Assembly: GCA_950060715.1 (NCBI GenBank)
Contig: CATLVA010000019.1
Location: 1 to 11,043 of the forward strand
Direction of reading: 5' to 3'
Length of the DNA stretch: 11,043 nt
Source: an uncultured Oligoflexia bacterium
GTDB lineage: Bacteria > Bdellovibrionota > Bacteriovoracia > Bacteriovoracales > Bacteriovoracaceae
Position 1 is the stretch's first letter; the number at the start of each line of letters is the position of its first letter. The position numbers and the translations under genes were made by a program. The notes beneath the pieces are model-generated. The model worked only from the letters and a program-made list of their open reading frames with translations, was not told the origin of the DNA and ran no database searches. Below are positions 1-6,464 of the stretch, one piece after another.

Positions 1-2
1 AT

Positions 3-161
3 AATAGAGGCGGGCGCATTTTTGAACGAGTTAACACAGATAAAAGAATGTATTTAGAGCATGAAATTGAACTGAATAAACACTGTCCAGTAGATGTAAA
101 TTTTATTTACCCTAATAATATTGAAACAAATAAGTTTTGGGATGATTGGAATGAAGTCTAA
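3..161 (+). CDS. menD: Probable MenD C-terminal end (partial): SEPHCHC synthase
   Basis: Only the last 52 codons are in the window; the gene runs off the left edge, and its frame begins at position 3 and stops with TAA at 159-161. MenD is a thiamine-diphosphate enzyme that joins 2-oxoglutarate to isochorismate, giving SEPHCHC. The visible start, NRGGRIF, resembles the N-x-x-G-G-x-I-F stretch that MenD and related ThDP enzymes carry near the cofactor. The main argument is position: the stop overlaps the start of menH, as in classical men operons. The tail after the GGRIF motif is about 45 residues, clearly shorter than the roughly 80 I remember for E. coli MenD, so the protein is either a short variant or a divergent relative. 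The assignment rests on a short fragment and on its neighbours. Confidence 0.6.
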   Translation, partial: NRGGRIFERVNTDKRMYLEHEIELNKHCPVDVNFIYPNNIETNKFWDDWNEV

Positions 162-807
162 GTTACTATGTCTTCATGGGTTTGCAGGCTCTAGCGATGA
201 TTTTGGCTTTTTAGCAGATGACTTTGATATCATCGCTCCCAATTTAGATGAACTTGTTTCTTTAGAGTTTGAAGAGCTGAAGCATAGAATATTAATTGAT
301 CACTGCAATGATCAGGAAGTTGACGTCCTGGGGTATTCTTTTGGAGGGAGACTAGCGGCAAGACTCAAAATAGCAGCTCCATCTCAAATAAAGCATACGA
401 TTATTTGTTCCTCACATATGGGACATAAAAAAGTTCCGCAGGCGAGAATCGATTTAGAGAGATCAATCGTTTCAAAACTAGATAGTATGGATAAAGAAGA
501 CTTTTTTACTTTTTGGAATGCGCTTGATTTATTTCGGTATGATGAAAAATCTTATGGTTCAAATGCAAGCCTTGATATTTTGAAATTGTATTTTACTAAT
601 TATGGTCAATCTATTCAGCCTTACCTTATAGATGATTTAATGAAATTAAAGAATGAAATTACCTTTGTTTTTGGTCTGAAAGATAAAAAATATTGTGATT
701 ATGCAAATGAAAGTCTCATAGGTTTCAATCTAGAATTCATTTCCTCTGGGCATAGAATATTGCAGAATCAAGAAGCGATACTTGATTTATTAAAGGTCTT
801 ATTATGA
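151..807 (+). CDS. menH: MenH-like alpha/beta hydrolase (SHCHC synthase)
   Basis: This 218-residue alpha/beta-hydrolase is probably MenH, which eliminates pyruvate from SEPHCHC to give SHCHC. It shows the oxyanion-hole region LHGFAGS (residues 8-14), the nucleophile elbow GYSFGG with Ser63, a likely acid Asp178 in GLKDKK, and the catalytic His201 in SSGHR, in normal family order and at normal length. I chose ATG 151 because the conserved beta-strand before LHGF starts at once and a GGGA site lies 8 bases upstream; an in-frame ATG at 142 and a TTG at 121 would only add unrelated residues. The start overlaps the menD stop by 11 bases and its TGA overlaps the menA ATG (ATGA), so translation is probably coupled. 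Alpha/beta-hydrolases are functionally diverse, so the MenH call depends on the surrounding men genes. Confidence 0.85.
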   Translation: MKSKLLCLHGFAGSSDDFGFLADDFDIIAPNLDELVSLEFEELKHRILIDHCNDQEVDVLGYSFGGRLAARLKIAAPSQIKHTIICSSHMGHKKVPQARIDLERSIVSKLDSMDKEDFFTFWNALDLFRYDEKSYGSNASLDILKLYFTNYGQSIQPYLIDDLMKLKNEITFVFGLKDKKYCDYANESLIGFNLEFISSGHRILQNQEAILDLLKVLL

Positions 808-1682
808 ATATAAAATTAGTTCTTTTAGGGATGCGGCCAAAGACTTTAGCTGCTGCTTTTGTTCCACCACTTCTTGCTCAGGCCTATGCAAGTTACGAGG
901 GATTAGGCATGAGTGTGTACACTTTATACTGCCTGTTTCTTGCGATATTTTTACAAATTGCCACGAATTTTTATAACGACGCTGTTGATAGTATTAAAGG
1001 TGCAGATGAAAAGAGAGTGGGGCCGCAAAGATTAGGAGGCCAGTTTAAAGTACCGGCGAAACAGATCTTCTTAGTGGGACATATATTTTTAATTCTCGCA
1101 TTCTTGTGTGCGGTGCCAATTTTTCTAAAAGGCGGTCTCCTTTACGTGTTCTTTGGCATCTTAAGTGCATTCTTAGCTTATGGTTACACAGGAGGACCTT
1201 TTCCATTAGCTTATTTGGGGCTAGGAGAGCTTTTTGTATTCATCTTCTTTGGACATGTGGCCACGCTTGGAACCTATTTCTTAATTTCAGATAAACTTGA
1301 TTTAAATATTATTCTAATAGCTTCAATTGTAGGATTTTTAAGTTCAACTTTAATAGGCATTAATAATTTTCGAGATAGGCATAACGATAAAGAAGTAAAT
1401 AAAAGAACATTGGCGACCCGAATGACGGAGTATCAATACTTAAAATTGATGGATGTCTTCTTATTTGCTCCTTATATAATAAGCTTCTATTTTACAATTT
1501 TTGAAAAGCTAAGCTTTGTAGTGGTTCTTTTGGCGGTGGGGATAACGCATAAAATACGCTTCATACTCCGATATCACAAAGATCCAACCGAGTTAAATCA
1601 AGCGCTAGGACTGGCAGGGAAGCAGCTAATTGTATTTTCAATCTTATTTTGGTTAGGAAGTCTGTGGAAATCTACGCTCTAG
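804..1682 (+). CDS. menA: 1,4-dihydroxy-2-naphthoate polyprenyltransferase MenA
   Basis: This 292-residue integral membrane protein of the UbiA prenyltransferase superfamily transfers a polyprenyl chain to 1,4-dihydroxy-2-naphthoate, making demethylmenaquinone in the cytoplasmic membrane. The two Mg-diphosphate-binding signatures are clear: NFYNDAVD at 55-62, followed by KGAD, and the second Asp-rich loop NNFRDRHNDK at 187-196. About eight to nine hydrophobic segments span the protein. The N-terminal RPKTL is typical of MenA rather than UbiA, and length is normal. It overlaps menH by 4 bases (ATGA), and its own last codons overlap the menC start by 19 bases. The NNFRDR loop and the men context make MenA much more likely than UbiA, chlorophyll synthase or protoheme farnesyltransferase. 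Confidence 0.93.
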   Translation: MNIKLVLLGMRPKTLAAAFVPPLLAQAYASYEGLGMSVYTLYCLFLAIFLQIATNFYNDAVDSIKGADEKRVGPQRLGGQFKVPAKQIFLVGHIFLILAFLCAVPIFLKGGLLYVFFGILSAFLAYGYTGGPFPLAYLGLGELFVFIFFGHVATLGTYFLISDKLDLNIILIASIVGFLSSTLIGINNFRDRHNDKEVNKRTLATRMTEYQYLKLMDVFLFAPYIISFYFTIFEKLSFVVVLLAVGITHKIRFILRYHKDPTELNQALGLAGKQLIVFSILFWLGSLWKSTL

Positions 1683-2488
1683 AATATATTCTTAATCCTC
1701 AACGTAGTCTTAATAGATTGGGGATGAAGCCTCGCAAAGGGGTACTGCTTCGAAATGAAGTTGGAGGATTTTGTGATTATTTTCCTTGGGAAGAATTTGG
1801 TGATCTAAGCATTGATTCATTTTTAACAGGTATTAAAGCGGGAAATATTCCTTCGTTCGTAAAAAATAGTCTTTTATTAGAATTGGATAACTTACCAGAA
1901 TTTAAATTTTTAAATCACTCATTATTTGAAGCAGATAGCAAGTGTACTTGTGTGAAGATAAAGTTTTTTGGTGATTATCAGCGTCTCGAAAATGAAATGA
2001 AAAAAACAGAGGGAAAGATTAGGTTGGATTTTAATCAGGGATTAGAAAAAAATGATTTCTTTTCATGGTTAAACGAGCTTGATGAAGCTCTGATAAAAAA
2101 AATTGATTTCATAGAAGATCCTTATCTAAACCACGAAGAAGATTTTTTTAGGGTGCCTCTCGCTTTTGATTTTAATCCCGCACCTAGCAGTAAAAAAATT
2201 AGTGTGAAGGTTTTTAAGCCGTGTCGGGAAGCATTTGATACGAGATTCGCCGAAAGAACAATTTACACTAATAATATGGGGCATGAGTTGAATCAAATTA
2301 TAACTTATGCATATTTAGCTAAGAATGAACAAGCTCATGACGATCACCATGGTATCCTCATGCCGAAATTGTATGAAGGTCAAAATGATCTATTCTTGGC
2401 CGATGGTGATCGATATAGTTTAGATATCCATCGTGCGAAGCTATTAATTGAAGGTTTAAAAGGCAAGCCATGGCAAAGATTAATTTAA
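1664..2488 (+). CDS. menC: o-Succinylbenzoate synthase MenC (compact form)
   Basis: MenC is an enolase-superfamily enzyme that dehydrates SHCHC to o-succinylbenzoate. The catalytic set is visible in order: KIK (Lys98, Lys100), the metal ligands Asp122 in LDFNQG, Glu151 in IEDPY and Asp169 in AFDFNP, and the second-barrel Lys185 in KVFKPC. These correspond to E. coli Lys131/Lys133, Asp161, Glu190, Asp213 and Lys235 (E. coli numbering from memory). The protein has 274 residues against about 320 in E. coli, and the spacings between the last ligands are shorter. I take GTG 1664 as the start, because AGGA sits five bases before it and the N-terminus then matches the family; a TTG at 1649 is the alternative. 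It starts inside the menA 3' end and its own end overlaps menE by 19 bases. Confidence 0.88.
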   Translation: MEIYALEYILNPQRSLNRLGMKPRKGVLLRNEVGGFCDYFPWEEFGDLSIDSFLTGIKAGNIPSFVKNSLLLELDNLPEFKFLNHSLFEADSKCTCVKIKFFGDYQRLENEMKKTEGKIRLDFNQGLEKNDFFSWLNELDEALIKKIDFIEDPYLNHEEDFFRVPLAFDFNPAPSSKKISVKVFKPCREAFDTRFAERTIYTNNMGHELNQIITYAYLAKNEQAHDDHHGILMPKLYEGQNDLFLADGDRYSLDIHRAKLLIEGLKGKPWQRLI

Positions 2489-3534
2489 AAGAATTCTCAT
2501 CGCAAGAAAATCTCTATTTAGTTCCTCCCTATATCAAAGATCCAGTGCGATTAATAGACGTTTGGAAAGCTCAAGGTTTAGAGGGGCATGTCTTTATTTG
2601 TTCGTCAGGTACGACATCTCAAGAAAAATTGAAAACATATGCGCTTTCTAAAAAAAGTATTCTTGAAAATGCAAAGGCCGTGAACGAGTTTTTAGGAGCA
2701 ACCAAAGATGATATTTGGCTAAGTTCTCTGCCTCCCTACCATATTGGAGGCCTATCAATTTATGCGCGTTCGTTTCTATTGGGTAACGAGCCAATCGAGC
2801 TGAAAAAAAAATGGAGTGCTGAGGATTGCTTAGTAAAGGCTTCTTATTTTTCAGTTGTCCCACTTCAGCTATATGAGATGGTACAAAAAAAGATTAAGGC
2901 CCCTCATTGGCATAAAGGTGTTTTTGTTGGAGGGGATTTCCTAGCAGATCATCTTAGAAATCAAGCATTGGAGCTTGGCTGGAAAGTTATTGTGACTTAT
3001 GGAATGACCGAGTTTTGTTCCCAAATAGCTTCGGAATTTGTAGATGAAAATTTCGATGGCCTAATGCGAGTTCTTCCGATCCATAAAGTCGAGGGGGAGG
3101 CGATAGAGTCTAAAAGCTTGTTTACTAGCTGTATTCTTATTGGCAGTGATTCCTTTGATGTCTTCCCGTCCAAACAACCTTTTATTCCAAATGATAAATT
3201 TGAGTATGACAAAAATCGTAATTCTATTAGACCTTTAGGTCGAAGTGATGACTCTTTTAAACATAAGGGTAGGCTTTTTAATAAATTTGAAGTTTTAAAT
3301 ATTGTTCAGGAAATCTTAATAGGCTTAAATTTACTTGATTCAGCTCAGCTTATTTTAGAAGAAGACCCAAATTACGGCAGGATACCAGTGGTTCTGATAA
3401 CTAAAGAAAACCTAAAGAGTGAGTTGGAAGGAAAACTTTTGACGTCTAAGTTATTGAAAACATTAAGGTTTGACGTCCGAGTTGTTAAGGAGCTTCGAAA
3501 GACTGCCGTAGGTAAAATTCCTAACTTCTGTTAA
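2470..3534 (+). CDS. menE: o-Succinylbenzoate-CoA ligase MenE (short form)
   Basis: This adenylate-forming (ANL superfamily) ligase activates o-succinylbenzoate with ATP and loads it on CoA. Core motifs are present: the phosphate-binding loop SSGTTSQEK at 45-53, YGMTE at 177-181, the hinge-region GRSDD at 257-261 followed by KHKGRLF, and the catalytic lysine of the C-terminal subdomain, Lys349 in TAVGKI, five residues from the end. At 354 residues it is about 100 shorter than E. coli MenE (around 450). The loss is N-terminal to the phosphate loop and in the middle, and the active-site parts are kept, so it looks compact rather than broken. ATG 2470 has AAAAGG six bases upstream. It overlaps menC by 19 bases, and the response regulator follows after 10 bases. 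Confidence 0.88.
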   Translation: MAKINLKEFSSQENLYLVPPYIKDPVRLIDVWKAQGLEGHVFICSSGTTSQEKLKTYALSKKSILENAKAVNEFLGATKDDIWLSSLPPYHIGGLSIYARSFLLGNEPIELKKKWSAEDCLVKASYFSVVPLQLYEMVQKKIKAPHWHKGVFVGGDFLADHLRNQALELGWKVIVTYGMTEFCSQIASEFVDENFDGLMRVLPIHKVEGEAIESKSLFTSCILIGSDSFDVFPSKQPFIPNDKFEYDKNRNSIRPLGRSDDSFKHKGRLFNKFEVLNIVQEILIGLNLLDSAQLILEEDPNYGRIPVVLITKENLKSELEGKLLTSKLLKTLRFDVRVVKELRKTAVGKIPNFC

Positions 3535-3544
3535 ACTTGGAGTT

Positions 3545-3904
3545 ATGAAAACCCTATTAGTTGTAGATGACGAAGTTGATATTCTTGAAACCATAATCGA
3601 TACTCTTGATATTGAATTCGATGATAAAGTAACTATTGATAAAGCAATTAATGGTGTCGAAGCTTTGAAATTGTTTCGTGAAAAAGTTTACGATTTGGTC
3701 ATAACTGATTTAAATATGCCCGAGATGAACGGAATAGATTTCTCTATTGAAGTAAAAAAACTCAACACAGAAATGCCGATAATCGTTTTTACCGGACATG
3801 GTGATGTTGAAGAATTATCTCGACTAAATAATGTAGGTGTTCAAGCAATGATCAAAAAGCCTTACGTTGAAAAACTAGTGGAAGCGGTCGCGCAGTTTAT
3901 TTAA
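3545..3904 (+). CDS. Single-domain (CheY/Spo0F-like) response regulator
   Basis: This 119-residue protein consists only of a receiver domain. It has the acidic pair DDE at 8-10, the phospho-acceptor Asp55 in ITDLNMPEMNG, the switch Thr83 in FTGHGD and the conserved Lys105 in KKP, so it should be phosphorylatable. There is no DNA-binding or enzymatic output domain, so it must act by protein contact (as CheY does) or as a phosphorelay intermediate (as Spo0F does). It follows menE by 10 bases with a GGAG just before the ATG and is probably on the men transcript, although no men function is implied. No partner kinase is adjacent. The His-phosphotransfer-like protein at 6465-7040 is the nearest candidate, which is inference only. 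Confidence 0.93.
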   Translation: MKTLLVVDDEVDILETIIDTLDIEFDDKVTIDKAINGVEALKLFREKVYDLVITDLNMPEMNGIDFSIEVKKLNTEMPIIVFTGHGDVEELSRLNNVGVQAMIKKPYVEKLVEAVAQFI

Positions 3905-3922
3905 TTAAAAGTATTTAATTAA
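3901..3922. repeat. AT-only inverted repeat spanning two convergent stop codons
   Basis: TTAATTAAA (3901-3909) and its exact reverse complement TTTAATTAA (3914-3922) flank a four-base AGTA spacer. The repeat contains both the TAA of the response regulator and the TAA of the convergent PilZ-FliG-like gene. It could act as a weak bidirectional terminator or simply protect 3' ends. It has no GC base pairs, so a stable terminator hairpin is doubtful. Confidence 0.5.
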
Positions 3923-5013
3923 ACATAGGTAATAAAAGCGGTGGGATCTAATACGATTTCACCACGCCCTTCTTTTTCTCTGATTAATTTTAACAACTGA
4001 TCCTGCGCTTTGCATACAGCACTTGCTGGTCTCTCTGATTGAAGTTTATCTAAAAACTCATCTTGCATTCTTTCTGTCACTTCGGAGAAAAGTTCATAAA
4101 TGAGTTCTTTGCTCGAAAGCCTAAGGGCAACAGCGAGAAGTTCGTGCTCAACTTCTTTTAGGAAATCAACTTTCATCTGAACAGTCATATACCTGAGCTT
4201 ATCAAGGTACTCAATATTGTCTTTTAAATTTGATGCAAGAACTTTATTTTTTTGTTCAACATTATTTAGGATTCTGGTCTGTTGTTCAAAATCAAGGCCA
4301 CAATATAATTCTGGCTTTAGTCCTTGTGACTTTGCTTGCTTAATTTTAATTATGCTGGAGATACTATTATAGCTGATAGAGTCTAGCTCATCGTCAAACA
4401 CCATTCCGACCTTATATAGTCCTTGTTCTTTGTTTGAATAGTCCTCAATATAGACAATGCGAACTTTGAATGGTTCCGGAAGTTTTTGATCTGTCAGGTT
4501 TACAATATAAAGATTTTGGTTTTGTTTTAAGTTTTTTACAGCTGTTTTTTCGACAACCATGCCAGCTCCAGTAGTAGATATATCTAGGAGTACACTTGAA
4601 ATTGTAAAAGCCGGTTGTCCATTGTTAATCTCTTCCGAATGGTATGTGATATTTTTGTGGTCTTGGTAAAGATAGCTATATCGCTTCGTTCGGCGTTTCT
4701 CATAAATTTGAATTTCAGCTGGATGAGGAAAGTCTAGAAATTGGCCAATTCTAGTGTACTTCTCTTTTTTAAAGATGATATCAAGGCCTGGGATATGAAC
4801 AAAGAATGGTTTTTCATTTTCAAAAAGATCATTCGATGGAAGTTTTAAGATTTTAATTTTGGTATGAGTCTTTGTTATTTCAACGATCTTTCCTTGGTAT
4901 GATCTTCTGTTTTCACCAATCTGTTGCCATAGGGTGAACTCAGTATTATTTTCAAAAATGATTCCGAGGTAAGTTTGAATGAGATCCTTTTGGTAGGTTT
5001 TCCAATACTGCAT
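3919..5013 (-). CDS. PilZ-domain protein with FliG C-terminal-like (torque) domain
   Basis: This 364-residue cytoplasmic protein combines a c-di-GMP receptor with a flagellar switch-like module. Residues ~1-100 form a beta-rich region resembling the YcgR N-terminal domain. The PilZ domain follows, with RRTKR (Arg107 to Arg111, RxxxR) and DISTTG (Asp144, Ser146, Gly149, DxSxxG), the two c-di-GMP-binding motifs. Residues ~275-364 align by eye without gaps to the end of FliG, from FLKEVEHELLAVALR to the final TYV. At the E. coli FliG torque positions I read Arg298 (K264), Arg315 (R281), Asp322 (D288), Lys323 (D289) and Ser331 (R297): the first three keep their charge, the last two differ. YcgR brakes E. 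coli flagella by binding FliG/MotA, so this looks like both partners in one chain. The FliG N and middle domains are absent, so it cannot replace FliG. It may modulate a motor or another rotary system. Confidence 0.82.
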   Translation of the reverse strand: MQYWKTYQKDLIQTYLGIIFENNTEFTLWQQIGENRRSYQGKIVEITKTHTKIKILKLPSNDLFENEKPFFVHIPGLDIIFKKEKYTRIGQFLDFPHPAEIQIYEKRRTKRYSYLYQDHKNITYHSEEINNGQPAFTISSVLLDISTTGAGMVVEKTAVKNLKQNQNLYIVNLTDQKLPEPFKVRIVYIEDYSNKEQGLYKVGMVFDDELDSISYNSISSIIKIKQAKSQGLKPELYCGLDFEQQTRILNNVEQKNKVLASNLKDNIEYLDKLRYMTVQMKVDFLKEVEHELLAVALRLSSKELIYELFSEVTERMQDEFLDKLQSERPASAVCKAQDQLLKLIREKEGRGEIVLDPTAFITYV

Positions 5014-5027
5014 AGGTATATTATAAA
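4999..5027 (+). promoter_or_regulatory. Predicted promoter of the pseudouridine synthase gene
   Basis: TTTCCA (4999-5004, four of six matches to TTGACA) and TATAAA (5022-5027) are separated by exactly 17 bases, placing a start near 5034 and leaving a short leader with a Shine-Dalgarno site. It shares its -10 region with the divergent minus-strand promoter (5020-5025), so the two may compete for polymerase. Confidence 0.45.
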
Positions 5028-5047
5028 TTGATTTAAAGATTAAACAA
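5020..5047 (-). promoter_or_regulatory. Predicted leaderless promoter of the PilZ-FliG-like gene
   Basis: On the minus strand a perfect -10 box TATAAT (5025-5020) lies six bases before the ATG at 5013. A weak -35 TTGTTT (5047-5042) sits 16 bases upstream. A start site about 7 bases after the -10 box would fall on or next to the ATG, and no Shine-Dalgarno sequence is visible. Confidence 0.55.
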
Positions 5048-5057
5048 AGAGGTGAAA

Positions 5058-5690
5058 TTGCAGGTTATTTATGAAAATAAAGATTTCTTGATTGTGTCAA
5101 AACCTGCAGGCATAGAATATCATGGAGATAGCGGATTAGTTGCGCTTATTCGTCAAGATAATGCGCAATTAATAGGAGTTCACCGTTTAGATAAGGACAC
5201 AACAGGAGCGATTATTTTTGCCAAAAATAAGGAAGTAGCCTCTAAGCTTGGACTCATGTTTCAAAACAGGGAAATTTCAAAAACTTATATTGCCCTGGCC
5301 GGCAACAAACCTAGTAAAAAACAAGGTATGATTTCTGGCGATATCGTCAAAACACGTGGTGGCTCCTACTCACTAAAGCGCTCTCAAGACAATCCAAGCA
5401 TCACTCAATTCATCTCGAAAAGTTTGTTCGATGGGGTTCGGCTTTATTGGCTTAAACCGAAGACTGGTAGAACCCATCAATTGAGAGTTGTTCTTAAGAG
5501 TATAGGTGTTCCGATTCTTGGAGATAAACGATACGGGGGAGACTTATCGGATCGAATGTATCTGCATGCTTTCAAGTTAGAATTTGATTGGAAGAGTGAA
5601 AAAATTATTGTGGTTGATTGGAATCTTGCGGGTAATCTATTTGAAAATAATTTAGAAAAGATAAAAGAAATTGTTGGCCAGCTCCGATAG
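5058..5690 (+). CDS. RluA-family pseudouridine synthase (RluA-like, no S4 domain)
   Basis: This family isomerises uridine to pseudouridine in rRNA or tRNA. Counting from the upstream GTG at 5052, the active-site motif HRLDKDTTG has its catalytic Asp at residue 47, and KTGRTHQLRV lies near 137-146, followed by PILGDKRYGG. There is no S4 RNA-binding domain and the protein is short (about 210 residues). The pattern KKQGMISGD...RSQDNPSITQF strongly recalls the uncharacterised RluA-like subgroup TIGR01621, from memory; its RNA target is unknown to me. I favour TTG 5058 as the start because GAGGTGA (5049-5055) is a good Shine-Dalgarno with GAGG five bases before it, whereas GTG 5052 would overlap that same site. 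The last 86 bases run antisense into the glutamine amidotransferase gene. Confidence 0.88.
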   Translation: MQVIYENKDFLIVSKPAGIEYHGDSGLVALIRQDNAQLIGVHRLDKDTTGAIIFAKNKEVASKLGLMFQNREISKTYIALAGNKPSKKQGMISGDIVKTRGGSYSLKRSQDNPSITQFISKSLFDGVRLYWLKPKTGRTHQLRVVLKSIGVPILGDKRYGGDLSDRMYLHAFKLEFDWKSEKIIVVDWNLAGNLFENNLEKIKEIVGQLR

Positions 5691-6279
5691 TGCCCTCATC
5701 GTTATCTGAGTTTAGAATTTCCTGAATGAATTTAGCACTGGCTTCCGGGTGCGCTTGGGTTGATAGGTAAGGTAGTGTTTTATGTTTGATGACTTCAAAG
5801 TTAGATCGCTTCGAGCTCGCAATAATTTCAAATTGGTCGCTTAGTTCAAGAATCGCTTGCTCGTGTGCATAGGCGAGCTTGACTGTTTCTCCGGTTTTAA
5901 AATGATCAAAGTCTTTACAAAACTTGATTTCACGAACTTCTTTAAAATGAGTCTGATCTACTGTGAGGTAGCTAACTTTACTTCCGTAGAAATCGGCCAT
6001 AAGTTGATGACCAAAACAGATCCCCATGACAGGAATTCCTTCTTTTAATTTTTTATCAATGAATTCGGCAAGGGGCCTATGCCAAGAAAGCTGGTGGTCC
6101 ACATTAGAAGCGGACCCCAAAATTATATAAGCTTTAGTTTTTTCTGCTACCAACTCAAGACTATCAAGTCCATAGTGAGATACCATATGGTAGGTAGCAG
6201 GAATGTGCGTATTTTGTACGAATTGATTGAAACAATGATGTACTGGTGTCTCAATAAAACAATCGATAAACGCGATCAT
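5605..6279 (-). CDS. Class I glutamine amidotransferase-like protein
   Basis: This stand-alone, 224-residue class I glutamine amidotransferase releases ammonia from glutamine through a Cys-His-Glu triad. The nucleophile Cys88 lies in GICFGHQ, and His177 and Glu179 in QAHPE, at normal spacing for the family. There is no synthetase domain attached, so the acceptor substrate is unknown; GMP-synthase-like, gamma-glutamyl hydrolase-like and stand-alone subunits share this look. ATG 6279 has only a weak site upstream. It starts six bases after the stop of the small basic protein, so translational coupling to that gene is likely. The last 28 codons overlap the convergent pseudouridine synthase gene, and the catalytic residues lie outside the overlap. 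Confidence 0.85.
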   Translation of the reverse strand: MIAFIDCFIETPVHHCFNQFVQNTHIPATYHMVSHYGLDSLELVAEKTKAYIILGSASNVDHQLSWHRPLAEFIDKKLKEGIPVMGICFGHQLMADFYGSKVSYLTVDQTHFKEVREIKFCKDFDHFKTGETVKLAYAHEQAILELSDQFEIIASSKRSNFEVIKHKTLPYLSTQAHPEASAKFIQEILNSDNDEGTIGAGQQFLLSFLNYFQIDYPQDSNQPQ

Positions 6280-6285
6280 TCAAAA

Positions 6286-6393
6286 TTAAGCTTTTTTACC
6301 AGCCTCAATTTTCGCTTGGATTCTAGCTTTTTTCTTCGCTTGACCTTTTCTACGCTTCATTTTTAAAACAGATTTTTTTCTTCCCATTCCCAT
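6286..6393 (-). CDS. Small very basic protein (35 aa), probably nucleic-acid or ribosome-binding
   Basis: This short gene has a perfect AAGGAG (6406-6401) seven bases before its ATG. The product begins MGMGRKKSVLKMKRRKGQAK and continues with a Lys/Arg/Ala-rich stretch to GKKA. Sixteen of 35 residues are Lys or Arg with only one acidic residue, and the pattern looks like one or two basic helices. I do not recognise a named family, but the composition resembles ribosomal proteins such as the bS21 tail, so RNA or ribosome binding is inferred. It is followed after six bases by the amidotransferase gene and so is probably co-transcribed with it. The strong ribosome-binding site and clean start argue that it is real, although it is very short. 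Confidence 0.72.
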   Translation of the reverse strand: MGMGRKKSVLKMKRRKGQAKKKARIQAKIEAGKKA

Positions 6394-6400
6394 GATTTAA

Positions 6401-6406
6401 CTCCTT
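6401..6406 (-). promoter_or_regulatory. Ribosome-binding site of the small basic protein
   Basis: AAGGAG on the minus strand, seven bases upstream of ATG 6393, is the clearest Shine-Dalgarno site of the minus-strand genes and is the main support for this small gene. The 71-base gap to the upstream gene holds no convincing promoter; a TTGCCA followed by TAATTT after 17 bases is too weak to call. Confidence 0.75.
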
Positions 6407-6464
6407 AAAATTTGATGGAATCTAAATTAATTGAGTTTTCTATAAATGGCAATAACTTTTTGCG

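Noticed and set aside
121..150. Start of menH at TTG 121 or ATG 142
   Set aside because: These lie in the menD coding region, add residues unlike the family, and have poorer ribosome-binding context than ATG 151.
2648..3212. Open frames on the minus strand inside menE
   Set aside because: They are antisense to a clear ligase, lack a ribosome-binding site and give no family-like protein.
6079..6366. Plus-strand frame across the amidotransferase start and the small basic protein
   Set aside because: It lies antisense to two genes with clear family or ribosome-binding evidence and looks random.
6419..6464. Promoter for the small basic protein (TTGCCA, 17 bases, TAATTT)
   Set aside because: The -10 matches only three of six bases and no better candidate is near; not strong enough to annotate.
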